Shown: positions 1 to 14,600 of the stretch, piece by piece
How positions within the stretch are numbered: the stretch's first letter is position 1
How the letters are laid out: the number at the start of each line of letters is the position of its first letter
Assembly (NCBI GenBank): GCA_018389105.1
Contig: JACATO010000611.1
Span: forward strand, 248,001 to 312,000
Reading direction: 5' to 3'
DNA: 64,000 bases
DNA from: Nautilus pompilius
Lineage: Eukaryota; Mollusca; Cephalopoda; Nautilida; Nautilidae
Program-made: the position numbers and the translations under genes
Notes under the pieces: model-generated
Told to the model about the DNA's origin: nothing
The model's database searches: none
What the model saw: only the letters and a program-made list of their open reading frames with translations

Positions 1-3000
1 TGTCTCTCTCTCTCCTTCCAGGTTTTCTCCATGTTTTATGCCTACAAACGTATCATCTGAGATGTCCAATTGTTCAGAGTTGACACCAGACCATGGACTC
101 ACTCAGACTTTTCACCTGTTTCTGTAGGGAGGGGCTCTCTAGCACATTGATTGAAACTGTCCATAGCTGGCCAACCAACCTCAGGCTGTCCCCAAATTTT
201 CCTCATTGCATGTAAATGAGAAGCTAATACAGGCTTTTCAGGAGATTGCACAGGACAAAAAGCAGCAGCCAACCAATAAACTGCTGATGTTTATACACAG
301 TTCAGTTCCCGATTAGAGAAAGAAAAGAAAGTGATTGAAACTGATTTATATAGTTTAACTACATAAGAAACAAAGCTCTAGTGCTTTATGCCTATTATTA
401 TTTTACAAGGGATTTATTTTAGGTTAATTATTACAGGAGCTATTGAGAGAGTAGTAATATTTAACTATCTACCCCCAACAATAATATCACTATTAACTAG
501 TTATTCAGTCCATTTATCTATAACTATTATTGAACCTTTTTCTAATATTAAACCCATACAGATGTGTATATACTCTAGTAGCCAATTTATATTTACCACT
601 CATTACTTGTAAATAACCAAAATGAGTTAAGTAAATAACCTGCTATCAAGCCATAATGCGACTTGGCAATAGTCAGATATCCAAAAAGACTGATACCTAG
701 ATGGACCATTTTTAAACTAGTGTTGCTGCTTATCCAATAGTTTTTTCTTGTTCTTTAGTTTTGCTCAATACTAAGAACTACACTTTTTCTCTCTTTGGAG
801 TGCTTTGGAAAGCACTATCCAAACTATTACTAGTATTATTAGACAACACAATGCAAGGATTACAATTTTTATCACTGATAAAAATCATCACTAGTAAGGG
901 AGAACACAACCAAAAAAAAAGCAAGAAATCTAAAGAACCTTAACCATCCAACAAGCACCAATCTAAGTATGTGCAGCAACAGGTACAGCTCACCTGGTGA
1001 CTGACTCATAAACTACAAAGGTTATGTAGCCAAAAGAGAACCCATCTTGAATTATATTGGAAAGTCAAATAACTGGACATGTCAGTTATCTGGAGGTTGA
1101 TAACAAGTTGTTTACTGTCAACACTCAAAAATCCTTAATTATTCTGGTCATATCTCAAATGTCTAATATACCAATTCCAACCATAAACTTTTGACACACC
1201 ATTCAGAATTTAACTGGTCCATGCATTTTAATGAGTACACAAAATATATTTACTCCAGGTGCTCTAACAACAAAAATAATTTCAGGTAAATACATCGCCA
1301 GTATACATTGTTACTATAACATTAAAAAAAAAACAAAGCAACAACACTACAAGGAAAATTATCCTAATAGATGCATCTCTCATTACCAATGTTGTCTGAA
1401 TTGTATTCTTGAATCATTTTTATTTTCAATTTAATAATTAATAACAATATTAAAATAATGTAATTAAACTTTTAGTTCTTACATTTTGTTGTTGCCATTC
1501 TTTGTCCTCTTATTAAGTTTAGATAATCTGGACTTGTCATTCCTCTTCCTATTGCTGAAGTCATTCTTGGTGATGTGGCAAAAACAGGTAAAACAGCTGT
1601 TGACTACATTTTCAAAAGTAACTACCCTTTTGCGCTCTCAATCTTTAAGATTCTTATCCCAGTCTTTGGTAATTATGTATTCCTCACCTCTATCTTTCAC
1701 CTACTTTAACACTATCCCCACATCTAAGATTAAAGAAAACCATTGATAAACTCTTGTTCCAAAATTTAATAATGGGCAAATTGATACAAAAAGCGAATAC
1801 TTTTCATAGCTCTACATTTCCTAAACATTCACCTCTTTCATTGAAGGACATCGAATTCTGTCGCATACATGTCCATTCTTGATAATCGTCTTAAGACAAC
1901 TGCAAAAAGATTGTGCCACATGTCACACGCTTAAAACCACCACCCTATGAGAGAGAGAGAAAAAAGGCTGCAAGTTCTTTCCTGCTCACCTATAAGTTCT
2001 GACACAAATCTAACTGAATGCATCAGAGGACCATCCAGCCCTTCATGAGTATAGCAGGAAAGCCACTAAATTGATTTGTTTTCTGCTATTTTACATGACT
2101 CTTAAAATGTACATACATGTCACAATAAAATGTGTTTCAAGAGTGCTCATTTTCTTCTGGCAGGGCTCTATGGATGCCAGGATAAGAACCAAGTAACCAT
2201 ACAACATGATGCAGTTTAAACACAACATTATTTTTAAGTTTCATTTGATCAGATAACATTTGTGGCTTATAAGCTCTTAAGGAAAACCATTTAACAATTT
2301 AATATGGCTGTAAATAAGTTGTATGAATGATCAGGGTTTCAGCAGATCTATTTGATTTCAAATGAAAAATCATGAAATTTTTGTCTATCAGATATTGTGA
2401 ACATCATAATCAGAATTCATCCTCATCATTTTTACTACTGCCTCTCCCTTTAAGTGAGCATACCCATTATATTTATTCCTTGTTGCTCCATTTGTTTCTA
2501 TGTTAAAGCATGACAAATGTGAAAGATTCATTAAAACTAATCTGACATGATAGAAGTGATAAGGATATTACACAACTAAGCCAACATGTTGCTATTCTGA
2601 AATAATATTACTTTTGAGATTTTTTTTTTTTTTTTTACCCAAGGCCTGCAGAAGATTGAAGCATAAATATCCACGGTATAGGGAAACCTACCTACATGCT
2701 GGACAATTAACAAGTCTGGGATGTAGATCCTTTATGATGAGAACAGGCAATTTTAACACTTTCACTGCATGCCATTTTTACAGAACAGAACAGCCATTTG
2801 ACACATTTCTAAGTTTTAAGTTGAACGGTACAAGTAATTAAAAATTCTTTTCAGATATATATATATATATAGAAACAAAAATTTCCATACTATGCTACCA
2901 AAAGCAAAAGATGTAGATCACTTAAAAAGTTTTTTTCATTTACTTAGCATCCCTACAAGAAATTAATAATTCATATTACCTGTCAAGAAAAGTCCTATCA

Positions 3001-5053
3001 TCTACATAATGGTATCACAACTTTCTCTTCCCAAACAATGACATGATGCATATCAAATAAAAAAAATAGCAAATCTTGTGGATTTACTTTTTAACAATTT
3101 ATCAAGAATTCTTATAAATTTAAGTTATAACAAAAAGATATTCAGCACATATCATTTTAATAAATCTAAAGATATTTTGGTGCCCATGCCACCTATCAAA
3201 ATATTAGTCATTTTATTATTATTTATACATAATATCAATCCTAAAGTTTCTTCTTATCGACAATAGTTTTAGAATGTAATATCTACATTAAAAAAATAAT
3301 TTGATTTGAAACTGATACACCACACTGTTCAGTCATGCAATAAAAATGTAGACTATCACTGATGTTTATATTTCTCCTATCATATGAAGGCAAGTTAATA
3401 GAGTAAAGCAAAGTGAGAGGAAAATTTCTCGTCATCTCGAAATATCATATCATTGTGTAGAAGACAAATTTTTGTTTGCCAAATGCATTTCTGACATCAA
3501 ACACCAGCAAAGTCACACTCAATGTATATTTCATTAACTTGGCTTGATAGGTGATGTATGTCAAATGGCATGGATACACCAGATATTTAAGAAGCTTTTG
3601 CAGCAGTGGTAAGTAACATGATCAGTCAAAATTACAGCAGCACATGAAAATGGATGGACATAGGTGTGAAGCCTTTAATCCCCCAAGTCTACAACCAACA
3701 GTCAAATTGGTGATTGTGGTATGACAGCATGGACTGCAATTTGATACAATGGCAAGATAGTGATGTTCTCTCATATAACCTTCCTTGGAACATGGCCTTC
3801 AGTTTTCTTCTTTGGGCTACTTAAAATCCAAAATAACCCACATTTCAAATTGCACTAACGAAGATGTCTAGCTATTGTAAATAAACTGCTCATCTATGCC
3901 AAAATGTAAATGCAGCAATGATATCAAACATCTCAGAATTCATGTCATTACAAACTTTTCATGGTAGTTCTACCAAATACTAATCTGCTTTATTTTGTAT
4001 AGCTCCATGCATACAAAACAAGCACACATGGTTTTGGAAGTGATTGATATTTAATGCTGCTTAGATCAGGCCATGATCCATAATGAGTTTTCATTAAGAA
4101 ATCATGTCCATAAAGTTAATTATAGTTCTTAGATTCTCTTAAATCGTACACTATCCTTTCATGAGCTAATTACTGATGTAGAGAGATCGATACTTAGGTT
4201 AAAAGAATTATCAAATATGTACTTTCATATTTGAAATATCATAACATTTAAAACAAACAAACAAAAACAACAAAAACTTTATTGCATACACTTATAAAAT
4301 TCTGTTTAATATTTAAAGTATTTATCCATAAATCTGCCTAAAAAGAGAGTGAAATAGCATTAACTAAAGCACTGCCATCCCTTGGTAATCTAAATTACTA
4401 TATTATACATTAATATGGACAGCTGAGTAGATCATGATTCTGACACAAGAGGATGCTGAGGCCCACACCTCCCCAGCTAGTCAACCAGACTAGTGGTTTA
4501 GCATAGCATGCTCTCTGGTCATCATTAGTTTGTATTTGGTGTTTAACCAGTGGTACAGTTACTTTCAATATACTGTTTAAGACCATTCTGTGTAGGTTTT
4601 CTTCAAGCTGGTTTCTTCGTAATTCTATATTTGTTCATGAAGGCAACAAGTCATTTTTGTATCATTCACAGTTGGCAGCATCAGACATCTAAGCATTCCA
4701 GAGTTAACACATGAGGAAATTAGAAGCAGGCTGACAATGGCTGAGAGCAAAGCTATAATAAATCTCCTTGCATGGCAGCCCCTATCATTATCCCAGTACT
4801 AGGACACCCATAGCAGGAAAGATCACCACATGCTAGATGCCAAACTGACTTCAGCCTCACTGTTCAAGCCCTACCTTCACCATGTCAAACATACTATGTT
4901 ATCAGTGTGCTAATCTGGCAAGACACAATTTGGATAAATATTCATATAACCTATTATGAAAGATGAGCTACTTCAGTTGTTACAAGCTTAATATCCATTT
5001 ACTAACAGAAAAATATTTTGATTTTCTTCAAAGGCAAAATGATTTTTTAAAAT
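1..5053. other. Intergenic DNA, no gene recognised
   Basis: No open frame here shows a family motif or coherent splice structure. The longest frames are short and AT-rich. Simple tracts are visible: a T run near 2621-2636 and a short TA run near 2857-2870. It lies beyond the 3' end of the minus-strand FBXO42 gene, so it could hold the rest of its 3' flank or a gene too diverged to see. Confidence 0.6.
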
Positions 5054-5514
5054 TTTATTTCAAGAGATTATAAACTGTCAAAATTTCATACCATGAAGTA
5101 GTACTTATAATTTTCCACTAGAATTCTAGTATTTCCATCACTACACAGAGAGCTAGAGCATACTTGATCATCTCTGAAACTTTGTAAATTGTGTTAAAAT
5201 TTGAACATTTTTCTGTGGTAGTGCAATAAGCAATTCTTGAAACAATATGCTTGTTGTTCCTTATCATACCAAGCTTATACGAAATAAAAAAAAACTCAAA
5301 AAGCATAGATAGTTTTTACACAGTAAAGAAAAAAATTTAATGCAGGTTCAAATGCCTCTCATTTTCACAAAAACAAGAAAAGAAAAAAAGGAGAGAAACT
5401 ATCTAACATATAACTTTAAAAACTGTTGTACTTAGCACCAGCAATTAAACAATTTAAAAGAATGATTATCCTTGTGGTAAAACCTGTTTAAAACAAAATA
5501 TACTGCGTTAGTTA
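5054..5514 (-). other. FBXO42: Probable FBXO42 3' UTR
   Basis: This is the non-coding stretch just after the FBXO42 stop codon on the minus strand. The first clear AATAAA on that strand is at 5054-5059 (TTTATT on the plus strand), about 460 bases past the stop. Another candidate lies near 4277-4282, so the transcript may be longer. Confidence 0.45.
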
Positions 5515-6333
5515 TTAAAATGTAGGTTTGGGAGCTGAAAGAAAGTATAAGTTGTTGCTAACAACGTGAGATTTTATATGAATGCCACGCTGCATTGAAC
5601 TGATATCTCGCTGAATTCCTCCAAACATAATCAGCTCACCTCTCCCTTCCACCAGAGAATAAAAAATAGCTTCTTCAGGAATGTTATCTGACATGTTTTC
5701 TCTAACAGGCTGCCATGTCACAGTGTTATCTGTAAGAACATTCTTGATTTCAAAAATATGCAGATGCATTAAAGAGCGAGGTTCCTTAGCAACAGTAGTA
5801 ACATTAGAATCCTCATTGACTTGTGGATATGATCGTTCAGAATTAAAGTCTTTATTAAATGAGCTGCACACCAACTGTCTTTTTATCTTTTCCTCATATC
5901 TTTTTAACATTTCTAGCTGCTTCTGGCGATTTCTCATAGAGTTTGGTCGAACTGATGGAGGACCCTGTCTGAAAGCTGAGTTGTTGTTAGAAGCTGGCAG
6001 CTCGTTATGATTCTTTGTTCCAGTTTCATTCAAGGGAGTTTTGAAGTTATTTTTGAAAGACCCAACATCTTTGTCCAAACTCTCTTGCATTTCCAGCATC
6101 TGTTCATCATCTGAATCTTCAGCACTGGAACTTTCTAATTCATGTGCAAGTCGTTTGTGCCCAAATCTAGGACAGCCTGGCTGTGAGCTGGAAGTTGCTT
6201 GGAGTGGAAGCTCATCTTCTCTTGGTGGTACCCACACCCTGTTCACTTGAATCTGGGAACCCATTGGAACAAGAACAGGAACTAACTTCATAGACTTAGC
6301 AGGTTTGCTTAACACAATTACCATGTTTTCAAC
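5515..6333 (-). CDS. FBXO42: FBXO42 exon 8 (C-terminal region)
   Basis: Acceptor TATTTTAG|GT, phase 0; begins [13 protein letters not shown] and runs 272 codons to a TAA at 5515-5517. The middle is Ser/Glu/Asp-rich ([14 protein letters not shown]). The last third ([32 protein letters not shown]) looks like the conserved C-terminal part of FBXO42. Confidence 0.93.
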   Translation of the reverse strand, partial: VENMVIVLSKPAKSMKLVPVLVPMGSQIQVNRVWVPPREDELPLQATSSSQPGCPRFGHKRLAHELESSSAEDSDDEQMLEMQESLDKDVGSFKNNFKTPLNETGTKNHNELPASNNNSAFRQGPPSVRPNSMRNRQKQLEMLKRYEEKIKRQLVCSSFNKDFNSERSYPQVNEDSNVTTVAKEPRSLMHLHIFEIKNVLTDNTVTWQPVRENMSDNIPEEAIFYSLVEGRGELIMFGGIQRDISSMQRGIHIKSHVVSNNLYFLSAPKPTF

Positions 6334-8563
6334 CTAAAATAAATATAAAGGTTATTTACAAAAAAAAAAATGTTTTGTTTGTATTTATTAAACAACAAAA
6401 TGGGGGATTAAACTGGAATTACAATTATGTCAAAGTATTGGTACAGTAAGCAAGTTTGAATTCTGGTAGTTAATGCAGCAACTATCAATGGAAGTATATT
6501 ATTATTACTGTGTGATGTGCCAAATTTACCCAATATGACCTCAGCTTATTTTTACTTAGAAGTTCTATCTGAGGCTGTAAATACTGATGCAAGCATAACA
6601 TTTTGTACATGTCAGGATAATTATAAATATTAGATTTATGCAATTTGCATAATGGATGTTTAAAGAGAAAACATGAGATTTAAAAAAAAAAGCATTTAAA
6701 ATGTATAAACCACCCCAGAGCCTTGTTTTAGCTTGTCTTTGGGTTATAACTAAACCACACACGTAAGGGTAATTGGCACAATGTTTTACAATGTTACACT
6801 AAAAGACTACATTACCATCAAAAATAAGATGGATGATGATGTATGCAGAACAACATTTACATTTTAAAAAAGCCAAAAGAAAATACATTACTAATAACAT
6901 TTTGCTAGAATACAACTAATCCATTGATAGAGCAAATCATATTCTGGTTAAAGTTTTGTAATTTTCTATTTAGTTTAAATCTGGTATTTTAATCAACCAA
7001 TCCCAATATAATTTAAACATGCAATAAGTCTCAATTTATTATTTTTGAGAAGAGTACATAAGAAAATGTATTAGGTTTTTTTAAAAGAATTGGTGTGTGA
7101 TTGTGATCAGTAACAGCAACCTGCTTCACGAGGAACCTACGATTATAACACCCTCTGAGAAGGATGGAGTAACTCATGTTTAATCTAACATAAGCTAATA
7201 AATACTATGATTTGGAAACATTCAGAATATGCAAAAATAAAACATTTGTAAAATTCCCTGAAGTTGTGATGTTATTATATATATATATATATATCATTAA
7301 ACAAATTTCAGGTGTTTTTCATCGATCTACAAATAGATGTTTGTTATAGGCAGTGATTATGATGTGCATCTTTGATATTGAAGAGTAATTACACCCCTGT
7401 ACAAGAGCAGCTTGAAGCCATGTAATATCATAAATATACAGATAACATGTTATTTCATTTAGGAACAGTCCCAAAAGCATGTTCTATAGGATTTGGATGC
7501 AAGATCTTTGCAAACTAATCCACTCGACCACATTCTATATTAAGTGATCACAAAAGTATTACCACCAACCATCATCAATATAAGGTTTCAAAATGACCTC
7601 AAAGATTTTATGTTAAGTAAAAACAAAAACAAATAAAAATGGTCAATATTGACCTTCATCAATGAACCCTAAGTGAACAGACAACTGGCAGTTTTATTGA
7701 ATTTCTTTTTGCCAAAATAGAATATGGAGACATCATGAAACAGATTTTAACAGAAAAATGTTGGAAATGTTTGCCTATGCAATTAGTGTGATAAAAACCA
7801 TGACCCCATATGAATCAGTTTCTTTTCATGTATACAGATTAAACAAATGCAAGAATTGACTAACTTACAGGACCCTCAATCTAAATCCTACAAAATCTGA
7901 GGGGTTTTTGTGGGCACAAATTTGTAAACAAAGTCATTACATCCCTGAAATATAAAATGACATTAAAGAAAAAGCATTTTCTCCATGAAAAACATGATTA
8001 TAAGATCTAATTTAATTTAGTTTTCCTGTATTTTAGCCAAGACAGAAAAATACAAAACTTTACTAGCACATAGTATGGGAAAAAATTCTACTAATGGATC
8101 ATCATCACCATATACTTCCAATGTTACTAGAAGCATCCTTACCTTGCAAGCTGGATGACACCATAACTGAGGAGCACTGTATTCTGGATGATCTATTTTA
8201 ATTTTTTCCCATCTCCATTGCTTTGACTCAAGGCATAACCTCCACATGTCATTAAAGATCTATAATAATAAAAAAAAGAAAATATAGTTTCTCACTTTGC
8301 CAACAGTTGTAAATGAAGTAGGAATTACAGTTTTTTTTCCATTTAATTATATTTTGTTGCTGATAGTGTACAACAGCATCTTGTGACACAGTTGTCTGCT
8401 AAGCCTTGCCAATTTTGGCAGTGAAGTATCTACTACAGCTGTTCTCTTTTAGTTGTAAGAGAATACCCAGATGGGGAAGAGTGAGAAGAAACCAGGTCTA
8501 TGAGGTTCACCATGGGAAGGACTAAGACTACTATGCTGCTCATATAATGACATAATTTATACC

Positions 8564-8618
<55 letters not shown>

Positions 8619-11600
8619 GTAATAATAATAGTAATAATAATAAAAAGAGAAAGTGTTCTGAAGTAGATACCTGATTTGGTCCTCCACAGCCACCAATAAC
8701 AAGAATGTTACTGTCATCAATAGCAATCTGTAATGGTTAGAAAAATAAATTAATTACCTTCTTTCAAATTAACACCTCGTTTTTCTTTAAAAAAATTCAG
8801 TTTAGATAAATAATTTCAGTAGGTAATCAATCTATTCTAAAAGAAAAATCTGTATTTATGTAATATGAATTGTAAGCAGAAACTTAAAAGGAAAAATCTG
8901 TATTTATGTAATATGAATTGTAAGCAGAAAAGTTTCAACATTTGAGAACATAACAATTTGCTTTCCCACAAGGACAATAAGTGCAAGTAGTAGTCACAAT
9001 TTAAAACAGCTTCCAAAAGAATGTTTTATCAAAGTTGCTTGGTGAACATATTTAAGCATATTCTCCACACTCCCTACCCTTGGCTGTGTTCAAGTGATAC
9101 CTAACTTCCATAATTTTTAACATTACACATTGAAAGTAATGTAAAATTCACTTCTGCAAAGCATATTTTCATGATCAGCAGACAGACAACTCAGAACTGA
9201 GTCAGTACGGTCGAGAACATCTAGGGAATAGCAGTTATAAATTGATCAGAAAATTTAATGCAAGTACTATCTGTATTAAAAATTTTTTAAACAATTTTGT
9301 TCTGTTTACAAACATGACTATTTTCAACATTAATAATTATTATTTTTATTGAGAACAGGAATAAGAAGAAAATTTCAATTTTAAATAAATGTAAATAAAT
9401 TGCTCTTGTGTAGTCACACAATCATATCAGAAATTTTCATTTTAATTTTTAAAAATGGAAAACAAAACAGGAAAGGATTATGAGTCTTGCTAGTTATAAC
9501 ATGTGATATTCCTGCTATCAATGTTATATTCTAATAACTTTGTAAAATAACAACCTTCATAGTTCTGAAATGTTTTCATGAGTTTCTACTTGCTTTTGTT
9601 TATAAAATAACAATTTATAACATATTTATATATGTAGAAATATAATAATAAAATAGTGATCAGAAAACACAAGCTTCGTTAATTTAAATGCAGACAATTC
9701 TTTTAAAGCTAATAGTAAAGTGGTCATTTTTGCCATGTTCCAAAATTACACCTAATAATAATAAGGGCAAGGAGATAACATTTAACATATTCTAATATAA
9801 CAGTTAATAGGGACAAGTTGATGATGTTTGACATGTTTCCACATTACACATACTAGTGACTGGTGATTAAATTTTCCATGTTAAAGTATTACATACAGTA
9901 AGGGCAAAATAAATACCTCTGACATGTTACAATATTACATGTTCCGTAAGGCCAAGGTGTTTATATTAACCATGTTCCATTGTGACAGTAAGTAGGGGCA
10001 AGATATATACATTTACCAAGTTCCAATGCTGCAACTAGTAAGCATAAAGTGATTCCTGTATTACAGATAGTTTGACATGTTCCAGTGAAACAGATAACAG
10101 ATACAAGATGATTATGTTCATCATGTTCCAGTGTTATAGCAAATAGAGGTAAGGTGATTATATTTGACATATTCTAGTGTTACAGCAATGAAATGGAAAG
10201 ATTAGTACATTTTCCATGTTTCAGTATTACAGATAGTCAAGATGATTACTCTTGCCATATTCATATAGTAGGATTAACTTGTAAAATATAAACAAGTTCA
10301 ACTTTTACAGATAGCACGAGTGAAGCGGTCATGTTTGCCATGATCCTGTATTAAAAATAGTACGGGAAGGTGTTTGTTTGGCATGTGCCAACATTAAGCG
10401 AATAGGGGCAAGATGGTTAGTTTAGTGATAATTGCGCAGCTGGTAATTTTTTTTTTTTAATAAAGGTTTAACCACATTTTTCTAGTCAGTTACCAAACTT
10501 AAACATGTTTAAAAAATCCACCACCATCAACAAAAATACAATAATAATTTTTCTCCTAAAGCAGAGCTATGAGAGACAGAAAGCCTACCTGAGATTGGCC
10601 ATATCTTGGACTTGGTTTGGGAGAAGCCACTTCTTCTTTGTGCCAGTTCATTTCACAGAAGTCAAATACCCAGACATCATTACACCTTATAAAAAATATA
10701 AGTTAGAAAAGAACAAGGTGGGCAATGAATACTGAAAACCTTGAACAAAAAAGACAAAATCTTTCTTTAATATATACACAATTCAGTAGTTAAATTTTGG
10801 ATACAGTATCTTTAAGATTATAAATAACCCTAAATTCTTTCATTTAATAATATTCTTTTAAAAAAAATCAAACTGTGGTCAGTAATACTGTCTTACAAGT
10901 GACTTTTCATTTAAAATCAATGGTCACATTGTTAAGATCTAAAAAACTTTATTTCTGAAATCATTATATGGCATATAAATAAAATCAGCTGAGTGACTCA
11001 TGATGAATATGTTGTTAGGATCTCTATGAACATCAAGTTTATCAATAAAAACTTGCTAAGGCTCAAATGATTATAAATCATGAACATTACATTTAACACT
11101 AGTACAATTGATTTTCACTCCCTAACCCTAACTCCCTTGGAGCCTTAACCACAGTGATTGAAATTCCTCTCTCTGTCAAGGTTTGATATGCACATCAATG
11201 TACCCCCCAATTTTCATATAAATGTTTACATGCTGCAAGCTTTCATTTTGGCATTTAAGAAATGTTTCATTACCAAATATTTCATTTTTTAACGGTGGTT
11301 GATAAAAGAATGATACAATGGCAATAGAGACAACATACAGAACTTTCCTGGGGAATTTGTACGTTGGAATCTAAACAACTCAATTTCATGTTGTAGATAA
11401 GCTCAGAGGCAGAAAATCATTTTTAGGGCCTGGACTAAGCATAAAACTTTTGATATATTCTAGAGGACATGGAAGAGACTTATCCAAGTAAACCACATTG
11501 CCAAAATTTCATTTTGGTCTTGCAAGTGAGAAAAAAAAATTTCTGGAAAGCAACTCAGTTAACTGACTTTAAAATGCAACAGGTGGAAATGTCTCATCAC

Positions 11601-14600
11601 AAATGGTACATAAGTAGTTTGGTCTAATGGCTGCAGTCAAGAAAAGCCTGTATATAGATATCATTAACAGGCCACAAAAGGACAGGGCTATAGACCATGT
11701 GGGGCAGATCACAGATTCATATACTTTTCAAGGCTAAGAAGAGGTTTCAAGATACCAACTTTGCTGAACATGATGTCTATCAAGATGGCTCATTGATGGT
11801 ATGGAGAGGGAGATTAGCTAAGAGATAAAGTCTAACCTTCATGCTTTCCAAAATAGCAAATGACAAATTTAAGGTACATGGATAATATCTTTGACATCTG
11901 CCAACATTAATGTCTTAAATTGTTCAAACATATTTTAATTTTGATTTCCTCATGCTACCCTAGCATCTTGACATAAACATCCTAAGTAATTTTATGGTAA
12001 TATAAGAACAGTAACTGAAACATTGTTTTGTTTCTTGCAGAAACCATCATACTGTTTCTAATTAAGTTAATGGAAAAGCAAGTTTTCTAAAAATAATAAT
12101 AATCTTCACTATAATTATGGTAAATTATGCTTGTTTTCAGACAGCAAAATTAACACCAGAAGCAACACTTTTTTGTAAGGGACTTGTGATTTTATATAAA
12201 AAAAACTGCTGGTGACCTTACCCAACACCTGGGAAGTGAGATCCTCCAAATACCACCATTAAGTTCTTTACTATACAGGCTGAGTGTCCAGCAACTCTGT
12301 GTGGCACATTGCAGGATGTGATGCAGGACCAACGGTTGGTTTGTGGAGTGTACATGTGGAGTTCATTAAAGAACCTTGCTGCCTTAAAGGAAAACATTGC
12401 AGTTGACCTCAAATGCATTAAAAAGTCAGAAAATAGGGCTTACCATTATCTCAAAATTTTAAAGTACCAATAACTCTAGTCATATCAGTGATAATTATTT
12501 AGATTATAAAATCATAAATTCTTTGCTTAATCTACTATATTTAGTTTATATTAACATGCTCCCCCCCCCCCTCATGAGCCAGGTAGTCATCTTTAGTATG
12601 GGGTTGTTGACATTCCCTGGGTTGTCATTGCAGAAGCATCCAAATTGGGTTTTAGAATGTATCGCATCACACACAGTTCAAATCGTCTTTCGGAATGAGA
12701 ATTGAACAAAAAATGAAACGGTTAAAGGCATTTGAGTTTTCAGTAGTACGCAGTACAAATGTATACTAAAGTATGCAGATATAGTAATGAGGCAATACAA
12801 CATGGGAAGCAGGCAGTACACGTGATCAATTCTGACTTACTGCTGTGCTCTTCCTCCTGCGCTTCTGCTTGAACAAATTGATGAAGCTTTTGACTTTATC
12901 ATCGGTAGAAAAGCTGCTCATCCGAGTGACTTCCTTGAATGTCACCAGCGCTGCTGTAGGACTAATCACGTGGTAATTAGAGATACTTCCTTCGTTTTAC
13001 TAGACATTATTAACGCTTCACTGGAGTTTATACCTACGAAGTTGGGAAGAGATTTCCCAATAATTTCTCACATGATACACCGAGAATAAAACAGGACGGC
13101 AAACGGCTTCTCTCCGCCCATGGAGATTCTCAAAAAAAAAAACAAAATCTATATAAAGCATACAAATTTATTATTGCATTCAATTCAAAATTAACCATAG
13201 TTTGATATACAGATTCTATCTTGAACAATATTTAGACATAATAAAATGCATTCAGTGATGTCATCATGACAATGAAAAGCCACTAACTACAAATCCTAAA
13301 GCCATGTAATGTCTGGTAATGTGCATGTCTGTCTTTGGTTTGCACTGCATGATTGCACCTTTCTCTCATTCTATTCACCAGACATCTGACAGTATTGTGG
13401 CAGTGCATTCCACTTTGTTGAGGCTTCATGCAATTCTTGAATGATCCAGGAGCCCATGATTGCTGTCAAATGCCCCAAGAGAGATCACCTCAAGCATGTT
13501 TCATCAGGTTTAGGTAGGTGGCAGCATTGGATATTTTTTGCATATTGAGCCCTTACATTAATGACGAAAATAAACTGATAACTTTGTGCAAATGATATAA
13601 CAACAAAGCTAATCACCTCATCCAAGTTGTGCTAACCTGTAATACCTCCATCAGAGAGAATTTGTTCACTTTTGTGGTCATGTGATATGGCATTCTCAAG
13701 ATGGTCTCTCTCTCCAAAATATTCAAGTCCACATTACATTGATTTGGCTCCTCCAAAACATGAACAATTAGCAAGAGAAAAACCTGGCTCCAGTATGACA
13801 AAGTCCAGCATACATGAGTCATAACCACTCCAATCTCACCCTGTAGTATGTTGGTGTCAGGTATATGTGAAATACTAGAGTCTAGTATGTATATCTGCAG
13901 AGTGTAGCAAATTTCATATAAAGTCTAGTCAGAGATAAAGGAGGTCCTATTAATCTGCCACAAATCTTTTTGGATGCAATACCCAAAGATATCGCAGTTA
14001 TACTACCGTGGTGTCCAAAACTAGGTCTTTTGTGAACTGAACTTGTTTTTCTGTACCTTCACCAATACTCTATTAAACCAAACTTAGCACATCTGTGTCT
14101 ACTTTCTATAGCCTAGATATGGCTAGGTATTGCTGCTCATCAGTAAGTCATCATCAGATTACCATACTCTTGTTAATCTTATTATATGAACATTTGACAG
14201 GTTTTATATACAATCTGACTGTTGTTATGCAAATTTATCACCTGACAGTTGTGAGACTTTTGCAGATACACCCCCACTCAGAAACAGAAATCTAAGTGCA
14301 GCACTCGAAACAAGAAAAATGTTGTATAACTAAAGCCTTGGGTTAACAAGGAGTTGAAGAATGATATTACGTCATTACAAATGTTTTGTCGGTTATTATA
14401 TTATGTTAATTTGAGGTTCAATTTTTGCATGCTTGTGAAGGTGTATGTAGATAAATTATATATCATTTTGTAGCATGTGCTTTGGTATACATTAAGCAAA
14501 ACCTACCTTTATAAAAATCATTAAATGGATATTTGTTTCAGGGTTCTGAGTGAAGCATAGATAGAAAAGATTTTTGTGCCATTTTGCTTCATGAGTTCAA

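Noticed and set aside
388..612. Hydrophobic 74-codon frame, considered as a mitochondrial insertion or membrane protein
   Set aside because: No mitochondrial gene or domain could be matched by eye and the composition fits AT-rich chance.
8433..8726. 97-codon minus-strand frame with a poly-Tyr stretch
   Set aside because: It is FBXO42 exon 6 read on into the AAT microsatellite of the intron; a proper donor ends the exon at 8671.
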